From an uncultured Sphingobacteriaceae bacterium (GTDB taxonomy: Bacteria > Bacteroidota > Bacteroidia > Sphingobacteriales > Sphingobacteriaceae), in contig CAMPKC010000018.1 of NCBI GenBank assembly GCA_946887045.1, forward strand, positions 1 to 64,000: a DNA stretch of 64,000 bases, written 5' to 3'. The notes beneath the pieces were generated by a model, which was not told the DNA's origin, did no database searches, and saw only the letters and a program-made list of their open reading frames with translations. Within the stretch, counting starts at the first letter, position 1; every line of letters starts with the position of its first letter. This document shows, piece by piece, positions 54,072 through 63,283 of this stretch. The translations under genes were made by a program, and so were the position numbers.

Positions 54072-56510
54072 TTGAAAAAGATCTTATTGTTAGCCATCGT
54101 GGCGATGTTGTTGCCGGGTTTCGTGTCGGCACAGTTTTCTATTAGTGGAAAAGTTTCGGATGATTTAACGCAGCAAACGCTGGCAGGTGCCAGTATAACT
54201 GCCGGAAATTATCGTGTACAATCGAACTCTGCAGGCGAGTTCGTAATTCCAAATCTTAGATCCGGGACTTACATTGTAAATATTTCCTTTCTGGGTTATC
54301 AAACCTACCGTCAAACCATTAAGCTTAATGCGGATGAGAGAATAATGGTTTCTCTGAAACCAAGTGAAATTGTTACCGATGAAGTTTTGGTTGCATCAAC
54401 CCGCGCTAATAAAAATTCGGCTACAACGTATCGAAATGTAAGCAAACAGGAGTTGGAAAAAAACAATTTAGGTCAGGATCTTCCTTATCTGTTGAACCAA
54501 ACTCCTTCAGTAGTGGTCAGCTCGGATGCTGGTAATGGCATTGGTTATACCGGGATCCGTATCCGCGGAAGCGATGCAACAAGAATTAATGTTACTGTAA
54601 ACGGAATTCCGTACAACGATTCTGAGAGCCAGGGCCTGTTCTGGGTAAATATGCCGGATTTTGCCTCTTCAGTAGATAATATTCAAATTCAACGCGGGGT
54701 AGGCACTTCAACAAATGGAGCCGGTGCGTTCGGCGGAAGTTTGAATGTGCAAACTCTCACCTTAAGGGATTCTGCCTATGCCGAAATCAATAATACTGCG
54801 GGCTCATTCGGGACGATAAAGAACACGGTTATGGTGGGTACCGGTTTGAGAAACGGCTTTACATTTGATGGTCGTTTATCAAGGATTCAGTCCGACGGTT
54901 ATATTGACAGAGGTTCCGCCAGACTCAAGTCGTACTTTTTAAGTGGTGCTTTTTATGGTAAAAAAGATCTGATACGCGCCAATGTTTTCTCGGGAACTGA
55001 AAAAACATTTCAGGTTTGGAACGGTGTGCCGGAAGCTAAATTAACAGGCGACAATGCCGGCTTATTAAATCACTATTACAATAACCTTGGCTATTTATAT
55101 CATACAACTGCAGATTCAGTGAATCTTTTTGATGCCGACAGGAGAAAGTACAGCCAGTTTTTGTACGACGATCAAACTGATAACTATACTCAGGATCATT
55201 ATCAATTGCTCTACACCCATACTTTTTCTGAAAAGCTAAATGTGAATACTGCTTTGCATTATACCTACGGAAGGGGATATTTTGAGGAGTTTAAAAACCA
55301 GGCGGAATTTGCTGATTATGGATTGCCCAATGTAGTGATCGGAACAGAGACCTTAAGTACTACCGATCTGATAAGAAGGAGATGGCTGGACAATGATTTT
55401 TACGGACTCACCTATGCTTTTAACTATAAACCAAATCAAAAACTGGATTTCACACTAGGCGGTGCTTATAACGAATACAATGGAGATCATTTCGGTGAGG
55501 TGATATGGGCTCAGTTTACGGGCGACAGCAGAATCCGGGAGCGGTATTATGATGGAAATGGATTTAAAACAGATTTTAACATTTACGGACGCAGTAATTA
55601 CCAATTGGGGAAACTTAATGTTTTTGCCGATCTTCAGTTAAGGTATATCGACTACAAAATCAGCGGAACGGATAAGCTTCGTACTCCGCAAAATCAGGAT
55701 ATCGCCCTGAACTTTTTCAATCCTAAAGTAGGACTTACTTATCAGATTGATGGCGGAAGTGCGGCGTATGCCTCTTTCGCGGTAGCAAATAAAGAACCGA
55801 ATCGGGATGACTATATTTATTCAAGTCCCAAACCTGAGAATTTGAAGAATGTAGAAGCGGGATACAGAATCCGCAGGAATGCTTTTGCAGCTGGTTTAAA
55901 TGCGTTTGGGATGTTCTATAAAGATCAGCTGGTACTAACCGGTAAGATCAATGATGTGGGAGAGTACATCCGTCAGAACGTGGCCGACAGTTACCGTATT
56001 GGTGTGGAGCTCGATGCACGATATCAATTTACCCAGGCTTTTTCCTGGGCCGCAACGGCTGCGTTGAGCCGTAATAAGGTGAAAGACTTTACCGAGTTTG
56101 GTGATGATTACGATAATGGCGGACAGTTCAGTAATAATTACAGCAATACAGATATTGCCCTGTCCCCGTCGTTTATAGGTTCAAGTGAGCTTGCTTATCA
56201 GCCGTTTAAGAAGTTTGAAGCGGCTTTGTTAAGTAAATATATCAGCAAGCAATATCTCGACAACACTTCCAACGAAGGCAGAAAATTATCGGCTTTTGAC
56301 GTGCATGATATTAGGTTACGCTACAATACGTCGTTTAAACAAATGAAAAATATTGGGCTTGCATTGCTCGTTAACAATGTTTTTTCCGAGAAGTATTCGG
56401 CCAATGGTTATACCTATAGTTTTATGTATAACAATGCCATAACTACAGAAAACTTTTATTACCCACAGGCATACCGCAATTTTCTGATTTCCTTAAGTGT
56501 GAGGTTTTAA
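54072..56510 (+). CDS. TonB-dependent outer-membrane receptor, probably for thiamine
   Basis: The 812-residue protein starts at a TTG (54072) followed by a signal peptide ending VSAQ. It has a CarboxypepD_reg-like domain (about 22-105), a plug domain (about 110-225: GYTGIRIRGSDATRINVTVN) and a 22-strand type beta-barrel ending in Phe (SVRF). Control by the TPP riboswitch directly upstream indicates a thiamine or thiamine-precursor substrate, as for the OMR1 receptors predicted in Bacteroidota. No inner-membrane transporter gene is adjacent. Confidence 0.88.
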   Translation: MKKILLLAIVAMLLPGFVSAQFSISGKVSDDLTQQTLAGASITAGNYRVQSNSAGEFVIPNLRSGTYIVNISFLGYQTYRQTIKLNADERIMVSLKPSEIVTDEVLVASTRANKNSATTYRNVSKQELEKNNLGQDLPYLLNQTPSVVVSSDAGNGIGYTGIRIRGSDATRINVTVNGIPYNDSESQGLFWVNMPDFASSVDNIQIQRGVGTSTNGAGAFGGSLNVQTLTLRDSAYAEINNTAGSFGTIKNTVMVGTGLRNGFTFDGRLSRIQSDGYIDRGSARLKSYFLSGAFYGKKDLIRANVFSGTEKTFQVWNGVPEAKLTGDNAGLLNHYYNNLGYLYHTTADSVNLFDADRRKYSQFLYDDQTDNYTQDHYQLLYTHTFSEKLNVNTALHYTYGRGYFEEFKNQAEFADYGLPNVVIGTETLSTTDLIRRRWLDNDFYGLTYAFNYKPNQKLDFTLGGAYNEYNGDHFGEVIWAQFTGDSRIRERYYDGNGFKTDFNIYGRSNYQLGKLNVFADLQLRYIDYKISGTDKLRTPQNQDIALNFFNPKVGLTYQIDGGSAAYASFAVANKEPNRDDYIYSSPKPENLKNVEAGYRIRRNAFAAGLNAFGMFYKDQLVLTGKINDVGEYIRQNVADSYRIGVELDARYQFTQAFSWAATAALSRNKVKDFTEFGDDYDNGGQFSNNYSNTDIALSPSFIGSSELAYQPFKKFEAALLSKYISKQYLDNTSNEGRKLSAFDVHDIRLRYNTSFKQMKNIGLALLVNNVFSEKYSANGYTYSFMYNNAITTENFYYPQAYRNFLISLSVRF

Positions 56511-56530
56511 AGGAGAAGAAGAGGTAAAGA

Positions 56531-56570
56531 GAAAGGGTTGAGGCATATGCCGCAACCCTTTTCTGATTTT
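56531..56570 (+). terminator. Terminator of the TonB-dependent receptor gene
   Basis: GAAAGGGTTG and CAACCCTTTTC flank an inner palindrome GGCATATGCC, forming a long hairpin followed by T-rich sequence. It may serve both converging genes. Confidence 0.88.
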
Positions 56571-56578
56571 TATCGGTG

Positions 56579-59500
56579 CTATTCAATATCATTAACACTA
56601 TCTCGTCTTGCTGGTGCAGCATCAGGTTGAGGCCTTTCAGTTGGCGCCATTGTATCTGCTGCGGGAGCTGGTGAAACGACATTACCTGCCGGCATGCCGG
56701 GGAGAGCTTGGCCGGGTATCAATTGCGCTGTTGAAAAGCTTTTTATTAAGCCTTTCTGCAAGAGCATTGGTATTACGTGTTTGCCGGCTAAGGCTACAGC
56801 GTCGCTCGATCCTTTTGTAGATTCAATTCTGATACAAACGACTAGGTGTCCTTGTCCTTTGGCCTTTGGAGCAAAAAACACGTACCAGCCATCATTTATG
56901 CGCTCTTTTTTCCAGATCCTTTCGGGTGTTCCAGTCTTACCTGCCACGGCGATGCCAAGCGTATGCACTTTCAGCTCGCTCTGCTTGATCATATACTGTT
57001 TAATCAAATCAGCAAATTGTGGCTCGTTAGTGATTTTTGTGCTGCCTTTAATACCCTGTAACGTATTGTGGACTTTTAAAACGTATCGGTTGTTTACTAC
57101 GTTCCCGTGGTTTGCCACGCCAGCCGCCATTCGTGCAACTGCTGCCGGAGTAGCAATCAGTTCTCCTTGTCCCCAGGCCATACCCGAGATACCTTTTGCT
57201 CGTGTCCGTCGGATATTGTTGGGGTTGTATCTCGGTTTTGTCTTAAATTCTGTTTCACGCCACAATTCGCGCCATCTGTTTTCCTGCTGCAAATCCTGGC
57301 CGTCTTTCTCATAATAGAAACCGCCAACGCCTCGTAAAAACATTCCTGTTTTCAAATAAACATCCGCCATTTCTTCCTGCAGTTTTTCTTCGTTTGCAAG
57401 TTTAATAAAATAGACGTTATTGGACTTTACCAGCGCACGTTCGAGGCCTATACGGCCAGTCTCGTCTGGTTCTATCCCTTTTGTACGTATCCTTTCATGC
57501 GGACTTACCATGTAGCTTTTCTGTGTAGCTGCCATGCCCAGTTTATTAAAAGCGGCAATAGTAGTAGCCACCTTGGCTGTAGAGCCCGGTTGTGTAGCGT
57601 ATGTAAATCCCAGATCCTGTGTCGTCACCCACTGCGATAGCTGGTTCTGTTCGGCCATCGTCATCGTCATTTGCTCCCAGTTATTTACCGGAGGTAAGGG
57701 ATAGTTTGCCGAAACAAGAACATCGCCGGTATTGTCCTCCATAATTACCACAGATACACGATTGTCTTTTAAGGAATCATCCATGGCAATTGAGCGCTGT
57801 ATGCTTGTTTGCAGGCGGGCATCAATTGTTAACTGAACATCGCGGTTACGCTTTTTAAACTGTTCTACTTTGCTGCTGTTAATTCCGGCGAGCAGTAAAG
57901 GGGCCAGTTCGCTGTAATCTTTCTTCACTACAGTCATTTCTTTAACGCCCCTGGCTAAAAAGCGATCTTCGCGGTAAGCGCTGGCTATGGCCGTAACTTT
58001 TTCGGTTGGGGTTTCAAATCCTCTAAGTTCGGCTCCGTGCTGATACTCGGCGAAATATCCATTTATGCTGCCGCTGAAAATACCTGTATTGGCATCGCCG
58101 ATCCAGAAGAAGGTATCTTCAGCAAAAGGATAGTACCGGTCAAGGCGTTTATGTATAACCGAATCGAGGTCGAAGTTCAGTCCGCCGGAAGCTCGCAATA
58201 GGCCTTGTTGTTGCTTAATCAGTTCTGGCTTGCTGGTTGCCAAAATTCTTCCTTCTCTGTCATATAAAGAACCAGCCTGCAATCGGTTCATTAAAATAGC
58301 AATGCGGGGGTTATAACTAAACATCCGCAAGCCGCTTCGATCGGCAACTAAAGCCGGCTGAACCACCCATTTCTTATTGTTAAAAAGGTATCTGGATACA
58401 TTAACCGTAAGCAGTACCACCCCAATTAAAGCTGCGGCTAATGCCGGAACCAGGTTCTTATCATGCTGTTTGGTGACAAAACTCATTTGCACTTCTGTGC
58501 CCTTTATCAGGGAGGTTGAAAGTAAAAATCCTGCAGCAATAAAATTTGCAACCATGGAAGATCCGCCGTAACTTACAAAAGGAAGCGATACTCCCGATAA
58601 GGGAAGTGCACCAGTCGAACCTCCGGCAATCAAAAGAAATTGTACAAACGTACTTACTCCAATTCCTGCAGACAGGTAGAACAAAAATGGCATTCCGGTT
58701 TGTCGCCCTATAATAATTGAACGGTGCAAATAGATCAGGAAGAGGATGAAAATGCATATGATGCCGGCCAATCCGAATTCTTCACCGATTGCAGGCAAAA
58801 TCATATCCGTATGTGCCTCGGGGATAGTTTTGGAAAAACCTTCTCCCACACCTTGGCCGGTAACACCACCGCTGGACATAGCCCAGATTCCGTTTGCCAC
58901 ATGATCGCCTCCATATACTTCATTGTTCCATGCGTCCTGCCAGATTGCCTTACGTTCCGTTAATCGTTTCACTGGTCCGGGGAAAACCTTGTCGAGGTAT
59001 GGAATTTGATCAATGAGCAGGAAGCCAGCGATAATTACCAGGGCCATAATTGCCGACTCGCTGATTTGCTTGCGCTTGAAAACCATGGCCAGCACTACCA
59101 GCGCAACTGTAATTGCTGTAGCCAGCCAGATGCTGTTTAAAATCCAGGCGGCCAGGACATACAGCACCACCGACCCGATCATAAACATGAAATCTCCGCG
59201 GGAGAACGAAAATAAGACGATGAATGTAAAACACACTACCATTGCCGGACCCAGATCTCCCAGCACAAGGAACAGAAGAATCGAAACCAGGATTGAGCCC
59301 AGGGCAAAGTAGAAAAACGACCAGCGCTTGCGGTAGCTTCTGTACTCGCTGATAAAGCGTTCGTTGGTGGCGAAGAAGCCTGCCAGAAAAAGTATGATCA
59401 GGTATTTTACTATCTCGCTTGGCTGAAATCCGAAAAGGTTCACTTTTACACCACTTCCTTCCGGACCAGTTCCGAACACTATAGTTAAACCGAGAAGAAT

Positions 59501-60787
59501 TACGGCTAAGACCGCCCAGGGCCATCCGTTGCCGGCTTTACGGTTTTTCTTGAAAACGAGCATCCGATAAAGGCTGTTGTCTACGTTGAACTTCCGGATT
59601 TTTACAAACATCATCACGCAGATGCCGGATAAACCTAAGCCAAGGTAAAGCAGGGTGTCTTTGGCTAAAAAACGGTCGCGAAGCGGATCTTGAAGGCTGA
59701 ATAGTGTTAAAATAGAAAGGCCTGTAAGCAGCATCACAAAGGGCAAAATTATTTGATCTGCATGCTGGAACCTTAATGTGAGCAGGAAATGAACAATCAG
59801 AAAACCACCGAAAAAACATCCCATAATAATCCAGAACCACTTATTGAATTCGTCGGGGGTACGTACAATTAAAGAGCCTTCCTTTTTCAGGATATTAAAA
59901 TCGCGGGTTGATAGCAAGCGGATGGTATGCGGCGCACGTACGAAGTTCAGTTTTTTATCCTTATCCAAAGCTTCCACCCCTTTAGATGTTCCGAACTGAA
60001 ACCCCGGCTGTAATGGCAGAATTTTAAATGCTTTGTCTTCCGGGAGGTTTGCGAAGGTGTATCTGCCCTGGGCATCAGTGCGGGCATACGCAGTTAAAGA
60101 TTCTAGTTGCTTGTTTTTAAGCGAATCAAGAAGGTAAACTTTTTTAAATCCCGGCCCTTTTTCTGCAATTTCGGTTTCCACTTCAGTCACAGTTTCACTG
60201 TAGGCGCTGTCTTGTGGTAAAATCATTTCCAGGCGTACCAAAACTCCCGAAGCTGGTTTTTTTTCTTTGTCCAGGATCTCGCCCGAAATGGCATGTTTCC
60301 CTAATCCTACATCGGTGCTTGAACTTAAAGTTTGCGGCTTGGTTTTTTCCTGCGAAAAAGCAACTGAATCATCGCCGGTAAAGCCAAGCATCGAGCGCGA
60401 GACCATTATTCGCTTTCTGAACGATTCACCTCCGTTTATAAACGCTTCGTCGGCATCCACAAAAAACCTCCGTTTGTTTAATTCACCAATATTATCGATC
60501 GGTTTTTGATCTAAACTTAATCCTTTGGCTACGGCAGAATAAATCAGGTCGATGTCTTTTTTATCTTCAAAATAATAGCCCTTTCGAATAAGCGTTCGTA
60601 TGCCTTCGGGGTCTTTGCTGTTCAGGTTGAACATGGTTCCTTCTGCTAAACGGCTGTCTACATCTTTAAAATCGCGTTGTAAGAAGGCATAAAGGAAAAA
60701 GAATAGCAGTGCAAATACTGCTGAGATCATAAGTAAGAACAGTCGTTCAATTTTCCGGCTTTTTTTTAAAGGAGCATCCTCTGTCAT
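56579..60787 (-). CDS. SEDS glycosyltransferase (RodA/FtsW) fused to a penicillin-binding transpeptidase
   Basis: The 1402-residue protein has three parts. Residues about 1-300 hold an N-terminal membrane helix (15-36) and a periplasmic carboxypeptidase-regulatory-like domain (HAISGEILDKEKKPASGVLV). Residues about 316-780 are a polytopic SEDS domain with FGFQPSEIVKYL, EAHTDMILPAIGEEFGLAG (catalytic-type Asp661) and VSLPFVSYGGSSM. Residues about 800-1350 are a class B PBP transpeptidase with S1069-T-A-K, S1122-N-N and K1284-T-G. The tail is proline-rich. It would polymerise and crosslink peptidoglycan in one chain. It begins 1 nt after the PP2C gene. Confidence 0.93.
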   Translation of the reverse strand: MTEDAPLKKSRKIERLFLLMISAVFALLFFFLYAFLQRDFKDVDSRLAEGTMFNLNSKDPEGIRTLIRKGYYFEDKKDIDLIYSAVAKGLSLDQKPIDNIGELNKRRFFVDADEAFINGGESFRKRIMVSRSMLGFTGDDSVAFSQEKTKPQTLSSSTDVGLGKHAISGEILDKEKKPASGVLVRLEMILPQDSAYSETVTEVETEIAEKGPGFKKVYLLDSLKNKQLESLTAYARTDAQGRYTFANLPEDKAFKILPLQPGFQFGTSKGVEALDKDKKLNFVRAPHTIRLLSTRDFNILKKEGSLIVRTPDEFNKWFWIIMGCFFGGFLIVHFLLTLRFQHADQIILPFVMLLTGLSILTLFSLQDPLRDRFLAKDTLLYLGLGLSGICVMMFVKIRKFNVDNSLYRMLVFKKNRKAGNGWPWAVLAVILLGLTIVFGTGPEGSGVKVNLFGFQPSEIVKYLIILFLAGFFATNERFISEYRSYRKRWSFFYFALGSILVSILLFLVLGDLGPAMVVCFTFIVLFSFSRGDFMFMIGSVVLYVLAAWILNSIWLATAITVALVVLAMVFKRKQISESAIMALVIIAGFLLIDQIPYLDKVFPGPVKRLTERKAIWQDAWNNEVYGGDHVANGIWAMSSGGVTGQGVGEGFSKTIPEAHTDMILPAIGEEFGLAGIICIFILFLIYLHRSIIIGRQTGMPFLFYLSAGIGVSTFVQFLLIAGGSTGALPLSGVSLPFVSYGGSSMVANFIAAGFLLSTSLIKGTEVQMSFVTKQHDKNLVPALAAALIGVVLLTVNVSRYLFNNKKWVVQPALVADRSGLRMFSYNPRIAILMNRLQAGSLYDREGRILATSKPELIKQQQGLLRASGGLNFDLDSVIHKRLDRYYPFAEDTFFWIGDANTGIFSGSINGYFAEYQHGAELRGFETPTEKVTAIASAYREDRFLARGVKEMTVVKKDYSELAPLLLAGINSSKVEQFKKRNRDVQLTIDARLQTSIQRSIAMDDSLKDNRVSVVIMEDNTGDVLVSANYPLPPVNNWEQMTMTMAEQNQLSQWVTTQDLGFTYATQPGSTAKVATTIAAFNKLGMAATQKSYMVSPHERIRTKGIEPDETGRIGLERALVKSNNVYFIKLANEEKLQEEMADVYLKTGMFLRGVGGFYYEKDGQDLQQENRWRELWRETEFKTKPRYNPNNIRRTRAKGISGMAWGQGELIATPAAVARMAAGVANHGNVVNNRYVLKVHNTLQGIKGSTKITNEPQFADLIKQYMIKQSELKVHTLGIAVAGKTGTPERIWKKERINDGWYVFFAPKAKGQGHLVVCIRIESTKGSSDAVALAGKHVIPMLLQKGLIKSFSTAQLIPGQALPGMPAGNVVSPAPAADTMAPTERPQPDAAPARRDSVNDIE

Positions 60788-60788
60788 T

Positions 60789-62243
60789 TTATCTTTTCAG
60801 TGTATTTAAAGAATCTGTTCTAAAAAAGTAAGACCCGGCCAGGCGGCCAGTCACATATTGGTTATCAGGGAAAATAAAATAGTTTTGAACGGGCCATTTG
60901 CAATTAATAAACTGCACATTACGGAGGTATAAAGCGTCGTTTTGAGCAGATACAGCAATGTCGAAATTTTCAAATTGGATTCCATCCAGAAGTATAAACC
61001 GCGAGTCGGGCGAAAGGGCTATGGCTGGTCCTCTAAAAAGCGAGTCGCCTTGCAGAGTTATTTTTCCCTGTGTTAAAATGAATAGCGTATCCTGATGGAT
61101 GGCTAATGTATCAGAAAGGAGGATGGGCTGTTTGAAAGTTGAATCCGAAAGCAGAAGAGTATCGCCACTAAGAGTATTGATAGCCTCTTGTAATCTGATT
61201 TCATCAGCAGACCGGGTCGTATCAGCGGCTACAGTATCGGGAGAGTCAGCGAAGGCTTTCTGCTTTATGTTTCGCCATAATAAAAACAAGGAAGTTGCCA
61301 GAAAGAAGACGCAGAGAAAGAGCAGAATCTTATTTATTCCTGGGCTTTTTGCAGACTTCTGGTTTACCGCATGACCAGGATTATCCTCTTTATTTGCACT
61401 CTCCGGCTTGTCTGGCGTGGCTTCAAAAGTCGGTGTTAGGTTTTTTTTTTGGGTTTCAAGTGTTCCCACAGAAGGTGTTGCCTGCCATGAGGAAGCTGCG
61501 TCGTTTTGTACCAATACGACGGTGATATTATCTCGTCCACCATTTTTGTTTGCCAGGTCGACGAGCTTTTTGGCTTTCTCTTCCAGCGAATCTGAACTGG
61601 TGATGACGGCGGTTATTGCTTCTTTGTTTACCATGTCGGTGAGACCATCACTGCAAAGTAAGAGCATGTCGCCGGGTAAGAAAGGGGAGGTGCCTGTTTC
61701 AATATAGTCATCCTGGGTTTCGATTTCTCTTCCGAAGCCCAGCGCCTTATTGATTTCGTTGCGCTTGAGATGCTTCATGGCTGCATCTTCATCCAGACGG
61801 CCCGAGTCTTCTAAAAAGCCCACGAAGGAGTGGTCTTTAGTTACTTTAACGAGGGAATGATCGCGTAATAAATACAGCCTGGTGTCGCCAACATGGGCAT
61901 AATGAAACTCGTTATTTGAAACGTCGACCACGGCCAGCGTTAGCACGCAAGCCATTTTACCGTGTTCTTTATTTTGAAGTTTTTCCGCAAAGATTTTTTG
62001 GTTGGCAAGAACAAAGGAAGCTTTCATTGCTTCAATTAAGTTGCCCGAGGGTTTGGCGAAATTTTCAAATATAGATTCACGGGCAATTTCAGCGGCAATT
62101 TCTCCGCCAGAATAACCTCCCACTCCATCAATTGCACAAGCGATAATGAACTTATTGTTCATCACTTTCTTAGCAATAAAGGCATCCTCGTTGTTATCGC
62201 GTATTTTACCCGTATCGGTTATTCCAAAAAAGTTCTCAGCCAT
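60789..62243 (-). CDS. Transmembrane PP2C-type Ser/Thr protein phosphatase
   Basis: The 484-residue protein has an N-terminal PP2C domain (about 1-245) with metal-binding motifs GKIRDNNEDAF, AIDGVGGYSGGE, LCSDGLTDMV and GGRDNITVVLV. A linker and one membrane helix (about 305-325: ILLFLCVFFLATSLFLLW) are followed by about 155 extracytoplasmic residues with repeated short strands (LLLSDSTF, ILLSDTLAI, ILLDGIQFENF, LYLRNVQFINC), suggestive of a beta-helix. The layout is that of mycobacterial PstP but with a larger outer domain. It lies between an FHA-like gene and the SEDS-PBP fusion. Confidence 0.92.
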   Translation of the reverse strand: MAENFFGITDTGKIRDNNEDAFIAKKVMNNKFIIACAIDGVGGYSGGEIAAEIARESIFENFAKPSGNLIEAMKASFVLANQKIFAEKLQNKEHGKMACVLTLAVVDVSNNEFHYAHVGDTRLYLLRDHSLVKVTKDHSFVGFLEDSGRLDEDAAMKHLKRNEINKALGFGREIETQDDYIETGTSPFLPGDMLLLCSDGLTDMVNKEAITAVITSSDSLEEKAKKLVDLANKNGGRDNITVVLVQNDAASSWQATPSVGTLETQKKNLTPTFEATPDKPESANKEDNPGHAVNQKSAKSPGINKILLFLCVFFLATSLFLLWRNIKQKAFADSPDTVAADTTRSADEIRLQEAINTLSGDTLLLSDSTFKQPILLSDTLAIHQDTLFILTQGKITLQGDSLFRGPAIALSPDSRFILLDGIQFENFDIAVSAQNDALYLRNVQFINCKWPVQNYFIFPDNQYVTGRLAGSYFFRTDSLNTLKR

Positions 62244-62334
62244 TACGTTTATGTGTATTTTTTATGTCCTTGAAATGAGCTGCCAATAAAAAGACACAAA
62301 TAAAAAGCAGCGCTACTGATAGTAAATGCGACAT
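62236..62334 (-). CDS. Small membrane peptide (32 aa) coupled to the PP2C gene
   Basis: A frame from ATG (62334) to TGA encodes a short Ser/His start, one hydrophobic helix (LLSVALLFICVFLLAAH) and a basic tail (KNTHKRNG). It begins 1 nt after the FHA gene's stop codon, and its last 8 nt overlap the PP2C start. This tight packing on both sides favours a real gene. No family is recognised. Confidence 0.6.
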   Translation of the reverse strand: MSHLLSVALLFICVFLLAAHFKDIKNTHKRNG

Positions 62335-62335
62335 A

Positions 62336-63283
62336 TTATGATTTAAAGATATTGACACCGATGATTCCGTTCAGAATCATTCTCGAATTAATAGGAAGTT
62401 CGACCCATGAGGGCGAATGCGGATCACTTCTCTGAACCTCTTTTTCGTTAACAATGGTTTTTTCTCCAAACGAAGCAAGGTAGAATTTACCATCCGGTTT
62501 ATTAAATTTAATTGATAAATGAGGGGTGTTAACCCATTCTGAAGGGATTTTGAAGATATTCGTGTCTTCACGTGTTTCTTCATCGCCAGAGACAATTATT
62601 TCAGCCTCTTTCATATAGTACTCTACTTTGTGTCCGCGATAGGCTTTGTCGGGCAGTATAGTTTCGAACCGAGCAAAGGCAGGCTGCTCAGTATTTTGAA
62701 GCTTGCTTGCATCGTACTTTAGGTCTTCAACATATGGCACTTCATAATAACCTTCGCTGTAAAAATTAAAGCCTTTCAAAATATCCTCGTTTACATCGAA
62801 GGTTTCGGCGATACCGGTTTGGCGGGGAATAAAGGTTACTCTTAAATTCTCTTCTTTATGCGTTCCTCCGGGCAAAAGCTTGCCTATAAATCCTTTATCG
62901 CCACGGGCATAATCCGGGTGAGATACAAATCGGAAAACCCATTTGCTGCTGGAAGGCTCGACCGTTTTTCCTTCGGCGCGGTACTGGTTTAATATTTCGT
63001 AAAACTTCTTTACAGCTTCCTGAACAATGAGGCCGAAGATGCCTTTTTTATTGTCCATGAATTCGTGGTAATCGTCGGGGTTGAAACTTATAATGTATTC
63101 ATGATAAAAAACTATCCTGTCTGCAAAGGTTAATTGCCCGATAGATTCTTTGAATTTATCTATAATGTATTTGTAAACTACGTTTGGTGTAAGTGCTTCG
63201 GGCTCGGTAGGAGCAGAGCCGCTATCATTTAAAAACCATTCATGGATGCCAAGACGTTGCCAGAAAGAGGGTTCTGTTGTCAT
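62336..63283 (-). CDS. FHA-like domain protein with FhaA-like N-terminal region
   Basis: The 315-residue cytoplasmic protein has an N-terminal region (about 30-140) with IVFYHEYIISFNPDDYHEF, similar in pattern to the DUF3662 domain of mycobacterial FhaA. The C-terminal 95 residues have the strand order of an FHA domain (TPHLSIKFNKPDGKFYLASF, then MILNGIIGVNIF). The usual phosphothreonine-binding Arg and Ser are not conserved, so phosphopeptide binding is uncertain. First gene of the SEDS-PBP operon. Confidence 0.7.
   Translation of the reverse strand: MTTEPSFWQRLGIHEWFLNDSGSAPTEPEALTPNVVYKYIIDKFKESIGQLTFADRIVFYHEYIISFNPDDYHEFMDNKKGIFGLIVQEAVKKFYEILNQYRAEGKTVEPSSSKWVFRFVSHPDYARGDKGFIGKLLPGGTHKEENLRVTFIPRQTGIAETFDVNEDILKGFNFYSEGYYEVPYVEDLKYDASKLQNTEQPAFARFETILPDKAYRGHKVEYYMKEAEIIVSGDEETREDTNIFKIPSEWVNTPHLSIKFNKPDGKFYLASFGEKTIVNEKEVQRSDPHSPSWVELPINSRMILNGIIGVNIFKS

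Noticed and set aside
56694..57314. 206-codon plus-strand frame opposite the SEDS-PBP fusion
   Set aside because: Antisense shadow of the transpeptidase domain, with Cys/Pro-rich unnatural composition. Several similar frames lie between 56600 and 61700.
56579..60787. Possible sequencing error joining two genes (rodA and pbp)
   Set aside because: The frame is open for 1402 codons, both halves keep all motifs, and the linker near residues 780-820 reads smoothly through a membrane helix, so a real fusion is more likely.
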